A stretch of 64,000 nt of DNA from Phymatolithon calcareum (Eukaryota; Rhodophyta; Florideophyceae; Hapalidiales), in the NCBI GenBank assembly GCA_977006965.1, contig OZ345366.1:1178001-1242000 (forward strand), in the 5' to 3' direction. The notes under the pieces are model-generated. The model was not told the origin of the DNA. It did not search any database and saw only the letters and a program-made list of their open reading frames with translations. A program made the translations under genes and the position numbers. Below are positions 11,291 to 20,841 of the stretch, piece by piece. How positions within the stretch are numbered: the first letter of the stretch is position 1; each line of letters begins with the position of its first letter.

Positions 11291-11960
11291 CACTCAGTAA
11301 TAAGCCAAGAAGGTTGGGGAGCTAATCTTTGGTCTCATTGTGTGTGACCGCTACTCACTGTATAGTATGCAATTGACAGGTTGGCATTTACTGATGTTCA
11401 CACATGGCGCCTCCATACCAAGGTCCAGACCTTGGCGACCGACAATGTTTAATTGCAACGGTACTTCAGATGGCAACTCGCAAGTACTAGCACCAACCGC
11501 CGTGCTCCTCAGCTAAAAACTCGAAAAACGATGAGCATTCTCCATCCGCCAACGGCCACTTTCTGCATTTTCTACGCTGTGTAGTGCACACCAGTATTCC
11601 TCTGAGTCTTGTTGAAAGGCCTCGGGGAATCACACGTAAGAGATGTAGTGCGCGAATTTAGGGAATGAGGAGTGCTCGCAGAGCTTTGCGCACTTGCCTT
11701 AAATTCACGCACATTCTATGAACACATCATCTTATAAGGTGATCTGCCGAGCTCCAGCAAGTTCGGAAAATCTCAATTGTGTTAAGAACTACCACGTCTC
11801 CTCACACTCCATATTGCACCAAAGATAGCTCGACCGCTCTTCTTTGCTACTTGTCATTCTCTTCGTTTTCCGTCCACATCGTCGTCGGTGGGTCCTATTC
11901 CTTTGCTTTTCGAGCACATTCACATCTGAATCCGGTGACTTCCAAGGACGAATCTGAGGT
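11291..11960. other. Intergenic, upstream of copy B
   Basis: No gene is recognised. The last 35 bases before the ATG at 11,961 (containing TCCAAGGACGAATCTGAG) match the sequence before the solo exon at 46,338, so this short upstream stretch is shared by MAD/MVD-type copies. Confidence 0.35.
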
Positions 11961-14006
11961 ATGGCGGATGCACTGAACAACTTTGATTGGAAAAAAGTAA
12001 GGCCCCTGGATGATCGCCTCAAGGCGTACGACCAAGTACGCGGCCGGCTCAGGCGTAAGTTCACCTTTTCATTGACTTCTCTCTTCCGCAGTGCCTAGCT
12101 CTTGTGCAATCAACTAACGTTCATATTTCCACTATTATCATCTTGAAACAAACGAACGCATTCTAGAACTCTATCCTGAACTTTCCGAAAACGAAGTGCG
12201 ACAGAGAGTAACCATCCTTGAGCGAAACACATGGATTAAAGCGGAAACCTGGAACGGTTACATGCACGGTATCGCGAAACTACTGGTCCAAATCGAGACC
12301 CAGGTTACGCACTCCAATGTGGCTCGTTCTCATGGAGCTCCACCGGCTGCTTCAAATCAAGAATCTCCCATACAAGAAGGGACTCTAGCTTCACACCAGC
12401 AGATCAATGGGGGGCCCAGCACGCAACAGGGAATGCATTTTCAACACCAGCATCTACTCCCGACACCTGGACACATTCAAGGGCACCCGCACGGTCATCA
12501 GATGTTCATGCTGCAGCAGCAACAGACACGCCACGCACCGCTCCCCTGCGCCCAGTTACCGCTTACGCCATCTCAGCACCTGATGTTGTTCCAGGTCAGT
12601 GAACAGCAACAACGTCAGCTCTGGGAACAATTCGGACTAACCCCAAGACAGGACCACATCATGCGAAGTCATCAATTGCAAATGCAACAGCAAGCGCAAC
12701 AGAGACAACTGTTTACTCAGGCGATGGCTCAGAGACAGGGAAGCCTACAAACTCAGCAGCGAATTGGTGCTAATATGTTGCAGAAGAACCAGCAAGAGAA
12801 ACAAAAAGAACAAGAACCAAGACGAAATTCAAAGTCTCCGGCACGCGCAGACAAAAGTGCCGTTGCCAAGGTAGGTTATACGGTATTTTGAATCTGGGAC
12901 GCACCGAGCGACAATTTCTAACCATGCCTATTTACTTTCCATCTTGTTAGATACCTGTGAAGAAGGGCGCGAAATCGCGGGCTCGAGTTGGATCAAGCTC
13001 AGTGGCGAGAGGCTCTCGGGGTGGTCGAGGAAAGAAAAGGAATGGTGGAACCAAGAGGAAGACTAGAAACCAATTTCAGGGCGCCAACTTGGAACAATCG
13101 CCTCCGTTGGATGGAGCGCCACAGAACACTTCTGGTGTCACAATCACACCTGAAGTACCATTGCGACATAGGCAGTTGTCCTCAATTCCGAATCAGGACA
13201 CTGCATTGAATCGTCCAGCAGATGCGACCACCACTGAAAACACTCCGGGCCCCACCCTTGCTTCGCAACCGGTGCCGCATCCCCCCTTGCACAAATCACC
13301 CCCTGTCTGCTCAAGCCGGCCTGTTGCGCAGCGAAATACAAGCTCGACGCAAAAAGTGGATCACGCAACCGCCCATATTGCTTCCGCAGCTCAGCGCGTT
13401 TCTTCCATCAATATGTCGGATGGACTTCGCGCCCACGCGGGCGAGCGTCAAGCAAATACGGAGCGACCGAGAGCTCCCGTTCTGCACGAAATCCCTGAAA
13501 ACATATGGCCAAAGTTTGTCGCTATCAAAGTCAAGTACAAAGCCCAGTTGCAGCGGATGTTGCCAATCTCGCAAATCATATTCAATAGACATCCGCCCGA
13601 AACGAAAGTCATTCTTCTGCAGGATTTGAGCAAGTGTGTTAAGGTTTTCGATTTGGAACGAACCGCCAAGATACGCGTCCGGATAACGGAAGGGATGTTG
13701 AACGAGTTTGAGCAAATCATTATCAAAGTTATCCAGGCTGGTGCCGAACCAGGTAATGGTGCAAAGCCAAGCATCTCCCCGCACAGCACTTCGCCTCGAC
13801 AAGCCATACATGCAACTCAACGGATGCCAGCGCAGGAAATCGCTCCGCAATTGGGGAGTTCCGGAACTATCGCTGATTTGAACAATGGACGTTGTGAAGA
13901 TCCCAGCGATAATAAGTCACCACAGCAAGGAAACAAGAGGGGGCGAGATGACGATGATATAGTTGAAGCACAGGGAGAACATCCGACGAAAAAACCCAGG
14001 TCTTAG
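11961..14006 (+). CDS. MED15-like KIX protein, copy B (617 aa)
   Basis: Three exons: 11,961-12,054, 12,167-12,870 and 12,951-14,006, with GT-AG introns of 112 and 80 nt (phases 1 and 0). Exon 1 plus early exon 2 form a KIX-like domain, residues about 8-80: FDWKK, PLDDRLKAYDQVRGRL, then LYPELSENEVRQRVTILERN and ETWNGYMHGIAKLL. Residues about 90-265 are Gln/His-rich. Exon 3 opens with a basic RG-rich segment (RGSRGGRGKKRNGGTKRKTR) that may serve as a nuclear-localisation or nucleic-acid-binding patch. The helical middle domain, residues about 443-530, contains ENIWPKFVAIKVKYKAQLQR. A KKPRS motif then ends at TAG; readable homology continues briefly past it (AAHLKSKK), so the stop may truncate an older, longer form. 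No MED15 C-terminal domain is present. The expected role is transcription-activator docking in the Mediator tail, in the nucleus. Confidence 0.78.
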
Positions 14007-14257
14007 GCTGCACACCTCAAGTCTAAGAAACAAATTTTCGAGTCGGATCGTCGCGCTTCATGATGGTAAAACGGCATCGTAGTGGCAGAATAAAGAGCTA
14101 AGCAAGAGGTACCTGTGTCGTCGATGCATCCTCGCCAAGCCAAGAGCTCTGCCCTCGTTGGGCTTACCGGGGGCCCCGGTTGCCTTCTTGCAACTCCTTG
14201 CACGTTGAGGCTGAAGGACGATTTCATCCATGCATGCATCCTGATCATTCATTGGAA

Positions 14258-14271
14258 CACGTGTCATTCTC
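14258..14271 (+). promoter_or_regulatory. CACGTGTCATTCTC element, copy H
   Basis: CACGTGTCATTCTC lies 379 bp upstream of the exon-1 ATG of copy H. The same core occurs upstream of copies D, E and F. CACGTG is an E-box/G-box core bound by bHLH or bZIP factors in many eukaryotes; binding here is inferred. Confidence 0.5.
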
Positions 14272-14369
14272 TTATTTTCGATTGCATTGGTTGATCTGAT
14301 GCCGGTGGCAAACGTAGTATATTTGTCATATTAGTTCTTCTTTGCGTCATGACTAAGGTGCAATCCTCA

Positions 14370-14850
14370 TGCAGAGCACGAAAGCGCAAAGCCTCACGGC
14401 CAGGAGGTGCTCGGAGCTCTCTGATGTTATCTTAAAGTCATGCAAGCGCACCTCTTGTGCCTGCCACTGCGTCGCTTTACACGCTACCATCCCGCCGTGC
14501 TTCCTTTCTGCTTCTCCTTTCATAATTTGTGATCCGCCTTGTCGTGCTCGGAGATGATTCCTGCTCTTTTTCTCAATTCTCCTACATTTTATTATCCACT
14601 GGGTTCGGCAACCGTCAAAATCCCATCTTATGAACCATGTCAGGCCCTCCGAACAACCTACAATGGAATGCGAACTTGCCCATGGCACATCATCTCTCAA
14701 TCTGCTCAGACTTAGGGGAAAAGCTGGAAAGCAAGTCCACCTTTCAAAGTGCCCTTCAATATTGCCATGCGAACTTGGATATGATGCGGTAGCGTTTTTT
14801 CTATACTGAGATTTTTGGCAACAAAGCGTTGAAAAGCTGTACCATGAGGG
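14370..14850 (+). pseudogene. MED15-like fragment, copy H (promoter and exon 1)
   Basis: The 5' flank from about 14,370 matches the flanks of copies E and F (for example CTGCCACTGCGTCGCTTTAC). Exon 1 is 14,637-14,730, 94 nt as in the other copies, and reads MSGPPNNLQWNANLPMAHHL, keeping Trp and Leu of the KIX start. The donor is GCAAGT instead of GTAAGT. The intron and the start of exon 2 remain recognisable to about 14,850 (LYH), but a stop follows within a few codons and similarity ends. A dead, truncated copy. Confidence 0.7.
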
Positions 14851-15563
14851 CTGGAAAGACTAATTGCCGGGGACGGAGTTGCCTACGGTAAGTAGATCAT
14901 CCGTGGGCCTTTCCGCTTCCTAATCGCAGTTGCTTTAGACATCTCTCTGACTCAGACTCTCACTTAGCAGTCAAGGGAATCAGTGGTGATCAGATTACCG
15001 AAGAGTTGTGCTAAGGCAAAGAAAACGTACGCTTCCACAGCAATATACATAGAAAATGAGGAGATTGACAAGCACTGATGAAGAACAGTCGAGATTACTT
15101 GGGCGCAGTAATTGAGTGCCGGCGAAGAGGCAGTTTCTATTTTGCTTCAAATTCATTGATCCGCCTAAAGTTTCTAGCGCTTGGCAGATCACCACTCCCG
15201 ATGAGGTGCGCTTAGAATGTGTATGCGTTTCCAGGGATAACTTATTTTAGAAGCTCCCAAGACCACATAGGCTGTGAGTAATAGGATCGCTTCTCGTAAT
15301 TCTCTCCATCATGGGGTTCTTGGGGAGAGTGTGCTCAGCTCTGCGCACACTCCATATTCTCTAAATTCGCGAACCACATCCACCCCGAATTCACGATTGA
15401 TGCGCCACTGTTTTCAGGCATCGAATCGGACGGTGAAGCATATCAAAAGGTCAAAATTTGTCACCTAACGCAACTGCCAAACTTTTAATTGCCAGTACCT
15501 TGCGGACAAAACATACCTTGACAAGTGAGCATGACTTTCACAGTACCACATGCATCATTTATA
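14851..15563. other. Downstream flank of copy D, no gene recognised
   Basis: No coding feature is recognised. The MED15-family exon-2 donor (GTCAAG|GTATGTTTTG on the minus strand) survives at about 15,510-15,530, beyond the stop of copy D, showing that exon 2 once ran further. No exon 3 follows. Confidence 0.35.
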
Positions 15564-16374
15564 TTACTCTTCGTGATGTTGCTGTCTTGCTTGCTCTTCC
15601 TCTCTAGCTTTTTGTTGCTGATCATCCAGTTCGCTGTGCATCTGTAGCGGTATATAAAGGAACGTCTGTAGCTGCTCCGGTTTCTGCCGCATCAGCATTT
15701 GATCAACACGCATGAGGAATTCCTGTGGTGGCATTTCGTCTATTTGTAGCATAAGCTGATTCTGCTCCCGGAAGTGCGCCGTGAACAACTGCGAAATTTT
15801 CCGATTTACCAGGCGCCCGAGCTGGAGCTGCTCATGAACTTGGGTATTGTAGAGTTCTTGCGATATCTGTCCCTGTGCCAGAGCGATATCCAACGGCAGG
15901 GGCTGTGCATGGTACATTTCTTGCTGCTGTTGACCTTGTGTACTGGATCTTCCCTGCTGCATGGGAACAAGTGTCGTGAGCAGGAGTTGATTTGTTGACG
16001 AAGCTCCGGTAAGACAAGCAAACAGAGATTCCTCAATTCTAGCCTCCATTTCTCTCAGACCTCTGGCGATTTCCTGCAAGTAGCAGCTCCAGCTTTCCGC
16101 CTTTTTCCACATGCTTATCTCAAAGATGCTCGCTCTCTGTCGCAGTTCGTTTTCGGATACGTTAGGGTATAATTCTTGTTCGGTTCGTTCGAAAGTTTGC
16201 GGTAAACGGAATGATGTTAACTCATTGCATTGAAAGTAGGCAACCGCGCAAGCAAATTTGATGGCTATAGATGGACTCACCTTTGAGCTTGTTTCCAACG
16301 CGGGTGCAGACCTTCATACGGTCATCCATTGACCTGCTCCGCTTCCAGTCATGATTGCTCGGAGCGTCCGACAT
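15564..16374 (-). CDS. Short MED15-like KIX + Gln-rich protein, copy D (234 aa)
   Basis: Two exons: 16,374-16,281 (94 nt) and 16,174-15,564, joined in phase 1 across a 106-nt GT-AG intron. The KIX-like domain, residues about 8-80, reads HDWKRSRSMDDRMKVCTRVG, ELYPNVSENELRQRASIFEI and AESWSCYLQEIARGLREME. A Gln-rich linker follows (residues about 90-234), with the conserved DEMPPQEFLMRVDQMLMRQK segment seen in copy C. The frame ends in exon 2 at HHEE-stop, before the old donor, and there is no middle or C-terminal domain. If expressed it would be a KIX-plus-linker protein able to bind activators without joining Mediator; that is inference. It may also be an early-stage pseudogene. Confidence 0.6.
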
Positions 16375-16782
16375 GATTAAGATGATCTCCACAGCCTTGG
16401 CATCTGTCGAAAAAGTATAAGCCACGGACAAATGTGTACCGTGATGCGCGACTAGACGAATTCTAAACAAGCCGAGGGAGAAGCGCTTAATAAGCAGTGA
16501 GACTTGCTTGTAGACGATTGCAGATTTTAAAGCGATTTTGCAGCACGCTCGAATTTCATCGAGAATGCTCATGCTCTCTGCAAATAAATAAATTTATTAC
16601 TCTACATCTCTAGCGTGCGCGTCAGAGGTGACACGAAATAGGATGAAGTGCACAACATTTGGGGACCAAATTCGCTCTTAGAGATCCTGCGGCGGGCTTT
16701 TTAAGCTGGAGGCAAACGCTGACCTCCTCGGACGCAAACGTCTTGTGGTGGTGAAACTCCCCGTAGGGAAATCATCATTAGG

Positions 16783-16794
16783 GAATGACACGTG
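16783..16794 (-). promoter_or_regulatory. CACGTGTCATTC element, copy D
   Basis: On the minus strand CACGTGTCATTC lies about 410 bp upstream of the ATG at 16,374, in the same orientation relative to the gene as in copies E, F and H. Confidence 0.5.
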
Positions 16795-16907
16795 GAGCGC
16801 AACCAGATTTATGCTCCAGTGTTGGAGCGGAATGCAATCGAAAGTGGAGAGAATCATGCCCTCCATGGTAGTTTCTCGTGTCTCTGCACTTCCGCCGGAC
16901 CGAGCAC

Positions 16908-17742
16908 TCAACAGTTTTCCGAAATGCACGACGATGCACGAGAAAGTGTGAGCTCAAAATCAATCCTACGTATTCCTGCCTCACATTTGTCTACTTCCCC
17001 GCTTCGCGTCATAGTGTCAAAGAGGCACACAAATCTTTCAACTTTTTCGAGCGGCACACATTTCTCGTAACCGGTGGCAACTTTTCTCTTCGTCACCACA
17101 AAGTCACTTACTCCCATGCACATCTCGGAGAGCCCCTCTTGCAAAATGGCAATGCCGGCGGCCTTTTCCGCGATCCCGGCGTGTACGTCTTCTGCGCCCG
17201 TGTGGACGACGAAGTCCGTGAACGGGCGGTATGCTCCGCGTCCGGTGACATGGCGGCGGGCTGACTACGTTCTGGCGAGAGCGATGGAGACAAGAGCAAG
17301 CTCATTGTCAATTCGCTACTGGAGGCAATCCGTCGTCGCCCTCTTTGACCCCGCCAATTTCCGAGTTCGTACTGTTGAGAGATTTTTCTCCTAAGATGGC
17401 ATTTCGGCTGCTTACCGGCTTACTAGACGCCTTGCATTTGTCATAGCTCTGGGCACAGCATTTCCTCTTTTGTCGGCTCACCCATGGATTCGGTAGTGAC
17501 GTCAAAATCCTCACCGGCCCGGCTTACAAGCGGACCGGGAACGGGATCAGTGCTGCAGATGCAAGTCTCCGCCGAATGTGTTTCATCGTCTTGGCGGTTG
17601 CGGCTGGCCAAAGCATGGGCACGGTCTTGAGGAGTCGTTCAAGTTCGGCTTCAAAACGCAAGCTCCCACAGTGAACTCTGGTTCGGAAGAAAGGTACATC
17701 TGTTGTAGCTTTGCCTGAACAGAACATAATTGGTTCTGCCAT
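16908..17742 (-). CDS. Unrecognised spliced gene (probable)
   Basis: Three coding-like blocks lie in order on the minus strand. Block 1 (17,742-17,525) starts with Met and contains FRTRVHCGSLRFEAELERLL and MKHIRRRLASAALIPFPVRL, running into CTT|GTAAGC, a possible donor. Block 2 (17,514-17,308) is Lys/Ser-rich. Block 3 (about 17,265-16,908) reads HVTGRGAYRPFTDFVVHTGA, GIAEKAAGIAILQEGLSEM and KRKVATGYEKCVPLEKVERF, and follows a possible acceptor CGTAG. Exact splice sites are uncertain, and the blocks could instead be a frameshifted pseudogene. I do not recognise the family. Amino-acid composition in block 3 is typical of a folded protein. Confidence 0.4.
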
Positions 17743-18291
17743 TGAATGTACCCGAACTGATGGCGGGAAAAGCTGATGCGGTCACAGCCACAGCGTAAGG
17801 TGCTGCATCACTGAGCGGCTTAAACGGACTTTCGCTTGAAACGATGTAACAAGGAACGAACTGACTGATTCCGTTCTATAGGGACCTTGACATTGGTAAG
17901 ATCATGGCTTTCCAGGCGTCGACAGATGTTGATCAGAAAGGCCGTTTTTGAAGACTCCGAAGTGCAATGTCCAGGTCATGATATTGTATACTGAGATTTA
18001 ATTTCCGCAGTGGGTATTTAAGGAACCATGCGTACTGTCGTACTAGTTTATCTTTGTCTCCGTTTTTCGGCTCGTTGTCAGCATACTATTTACCGACGGT
18101 ATCAGCAGAAACCGAGGATTGGAACAATTGGGGCTACATGAAGGATATCATCAAATGTGCCGCAATTAGCCTTCTACATTCCCTATCCTCAACTAACTCA
18201 GCGGAGTCTCAATCAATGGCGGTGCTCCCCTCGGCTCTGGTGCGCGCTTAATGCCTCGATTCTGTGCATTGTAGTCACACTAGCAAGATGG
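17743..18291. other. No recognisable feature
   Basis: Between the unrecognised minus-strand gene and the nested LINE insertions only short frames without known motifs are present. Confidence 0.25.
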
Positions 18292-18707
18292 ACCAGCGTA
18301 ACTTTTTTATATAATTCAAGTATATTTTTAAAAAAGCCCCACAGACTTCCGAAGATATGGGCAAGACTTCCTCTGATGATACCTACGTTTGCACAGCTCA
18401 CGAAGCGCCCACCAGAGTGGCGGAAGGGAAAACTCATGATTCAAGGTAGTCCTATCTCAGTCCTCTACGTGGTTGTTGGTACTTGCACTCGACCGCTTTC
18501 TACCTTGCCGGAGACCAGAGGTGGGTTTTTGTAGTCCACTGAGTGGTGTCACACCAACAAGAAAAGAAAACCCCTTCAGGACAGAATCTAGCCAAAACCC
18601 CTTGGTCTTAGGAAAGTTGCCCCGAGCGTCAGCAGATGCGTTGGTAACTTTTAAATAAAAATCTACCTTTCTTCTTCTTCTTTTTACCTTGCCGAACCAG
18701 CGTAACT
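18292..18707. mobile_element. Nested LINE 3' ends (family 1 inside family 2)
   Basis: ACCAGCGTAACT occurs at 18,292-18,303 and again at 18,696-18,707 as a 12-bp target-site duplication. Between them is a minus-oriented family-2 LINE 3' end (from AAAAAAGCCCCACAGACTTC near 18,330), matching 25,136-25,387. Inside its far end sits a plus-oriented family-1 3' end, from 18,511 to 18,684, flanked by its own duplication TACCTTGCCG (18,501-18,510 and 18,685-18,694). It ends with TAACTTTTAAATAAAAATC followed by a TTC-rich tail. Both are 5'-truncated, as expected from target-primed reverse transcription. Confidence 0.85.
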
Positions 18708-19221
18708 GTTTCGGTGCATTGCGTACAGGAACTATTAGACGTACTAGATCGAGTCTGGTTCTCAGCTTCCGTTCTCGTCCACCCGCTCGAATAGCTTTGT
18801 CAATCGCTAGTGTCGATGCCAATGATGGCTGAAACATCTGCTCAATGCGCCCACCAACGTTGATAAACATGCAGATTAACTCCTCAGCACCTTGAACTTG
18901 CTGAAAGCCAAGTGCGAGAGAGAAGAAAAGAGCGGGAGAGACTAAACAGAAAATGGAGGAATGAACGACAAGCCAATAAAACCCAATAGATAGCAGACAC
19001 CAGACAGAGCAAGCGTGTAGATCACACGCGAAGTAGAGTTCATAGCCTTGCGGGAACACAAGCGGTCGTGGTGATCGACGTCGAGCGCGAGGCTACGTCG
19101 TGTACGGCCAGGAAATCTCCTTGAGGCGCTCCATGAGGTGTAAATGAAAGTAGACTTCGGCTTGCATAGGAAAGAAGCCGCGCCGCACACGGAGCACACT
19201 CCACAACCTTACGGAAACACA

Positions 19222-19475
19222 GGTATACACGGGGGGGGGGGGGAAATTGTAGATTTTTATTTTAGAAGCCCTCAACGCCGGTATTCACCAACACCAGAGC
19301 AGCTTCCCGTTGATACTGCCATCTCATTACCCAATCAGATCACATTACACTATCATTTCTTCTAACATATGGATTTCCAGTGCTAAAAGTTTGTCAATCG
19401 CCGTTTTCGTCCCTTTTTCCCAAGATTCTTCTGCTCTTGGACTTGTCAAATTTCGTTGTAGAGCGGTATACACGG
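19222..19475 (-). mobile_element. LINE family-3 3' end with TSD
   Basis: GGTATACACGG at 19,222-19,232 and 19,465-19,475 brackets a minus-oriented insertion. It encodes the last part of a LINE ORF (LQRNLTSPRAEESWEKGTK, then DKLLALEIHMLEEM), similar to the tail at 27,094-27,366, followed by the family-3 3' UTR (CAGAGCAGCTT, GTTGAGGGCTTCTAAAATA). At the 3' junction is a run of 14 Gs on the plus strand. Confidence 0.8.
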
Positions 19476-19751
19476 CGATTAAACGCATATATGAGGGTAC
19501 GCCGTGTGGAGTTGGGCCATTCTCGACGATAGAAGAAACGCGTCGCAGTGACGCACGATGAAGAACGGCGAAACAAAAAGCACGGAAAAAGAACGTTGGA
19601 GTAGGCGAGGACGGTGGAACCAGGTTAACAGAGATGGGCGCAACTCGCCAGAAGAAAAGCCGATGGTCGGCTGGAGAACACTCGATAGCCTTGCGGGAAC
19701 TCCAGCGGTCGTGCAAGTCAGACACGAGTGCGAGCCTTCTTTTTGGTGAGG

Positions 19752-20255
19752 ATGGATATTTTCGGCGATAATATCGCCGAAGTTGCAGTAATCTTGATAC
19801 GGACGGACGACGGCGTCGTCCTTGATACGGCGACCTTGGCTGGGCCGTCGACCTTGCAAAGGATGCACGAAAAGGGAAAAGGAAAAGTGCACGCGATTGT
19901 CTCCGTGCTGGTTTGCACGGCGAAGGTTGCGAACAAGAATGCTGGAAAGAACTCCGACTCCGAGTGGTCGAAGGGACGTGCAGGGGACGTTGAGCGTGCT
20001 ACGATCCGAGAATTCGAGCCGAAATCCGAAGAACTCCGCAACTTCCTTTACTCAGAGGAAGGAACAAAATACCTTGTATACTACAACCTACGCAAAAGAG
20101 AGCGATGCAGCGCAAAGGCACACGAGAGTCACATGCCCGTATGGCCCATCAGATCACCTACTACTAGCAGCATGACTATCGCCATCCGGGTTGTGCGGCG
20201 TACAGTCGCGAGAGGAATAGCCAGTGACACTCCTAGTGACGGAACAATTCTGTGA
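19752..20255 (+). CDS. Hypothetical protein, 3' end interrupted by LINE tail
   Basis: From the Met at 19,752 the frame reads MDIFGDNIAEVAVILIRTDD, STLQRMHEKGKGKVHAIVSV and EELRNFLYSEEGTKYLVYYN. The first part looks like a folded alpha/beta segment, but I do not recognise a family. A 67-bp LINE 3'-end insertion at 20,218-20,284 (duplication GTCGCGAGAGGAA) supplies the present stop. Without it the frame would have read only a few codons further before TAA. It could be a host gene fragment or part of a repeat. Low certainty. Confidence 0.3.
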   Translation: MDIFGDNIAEVAVILIRTDDGVVLDTATLAGPSTLQRMHEKGKGKVHAIVSVLVCTAKVANKNAGKNSDSEWSKGRAGDVERATIREFEPKSEELRNFLYSEEGTKYLVYYNLRKRERCSAKAHESHMPVWPIRSPTTSSMTIAIRVVRRTVARGIASDTPSDGTIL

Positions 20256-20297
20256 GGCTTTTGAATAAACTTGAATTAAAAAAAGTCGCGAGAGGAA
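20205..20297 (+). mobile_element. Minute LINE 3'-end insertion (67 bp)
   Basis: GTCGCGAGAGGAA is duplicated at 20,205-20,217 and 20,285-20,297. The 67 bp between end in GAGGCTTTTGAATAAACTTG followed by AATTAAAAAAA, the family-2 type tail. An extremely 5'-truncated retrotransposition event. Confidence 0.85.
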
Positions 20298-20841
20298 AAG
20301 TCGACCGCCTTGGGACAACGACATAACAGCGGGCGCGACACTGGCAGCCGTACGCAGCGGCCTCGACGTTACGCCACCTCGTGATATTTGCGGAGCGCAA
20401 GCCTTCTACAAAATGGCCTTTTCTGATCTTGAAAGCAAAAGTCCGCTACGTACGGCTTCACTGTCGCCTCACTTTTAGTAGTGCACTTGCGAGGCCGGAA
20501 ACTCTGCCAACTAGTACTGCATTTTACTGATACCAGATAGCAGCAATCAGAACAACGACTTAGCGAATGATTCCTCGTCCATTTGTATATTTTTTCCACC
20601 GTTGACAAATTTTTAAAGCAAAACAGCATGTCTAAATCGCAGAATGCAAGGCAGGAGAGGTTCGACCCCGTTGTAAACAATCCCTTGCAGGTTAGACAAA
20701 GCAAAACATCTAGTGTAAGCAGAAACCGAGGAAGCCACACAATAGATTGTGGGGCTTTCATGCACTTTACAAAAATAGCTTGCATAATCGTAATTAGCCC
20801 TCGCCCCGGGCCTGAAGTTCACTCTCTATACGTCTCTTAGT

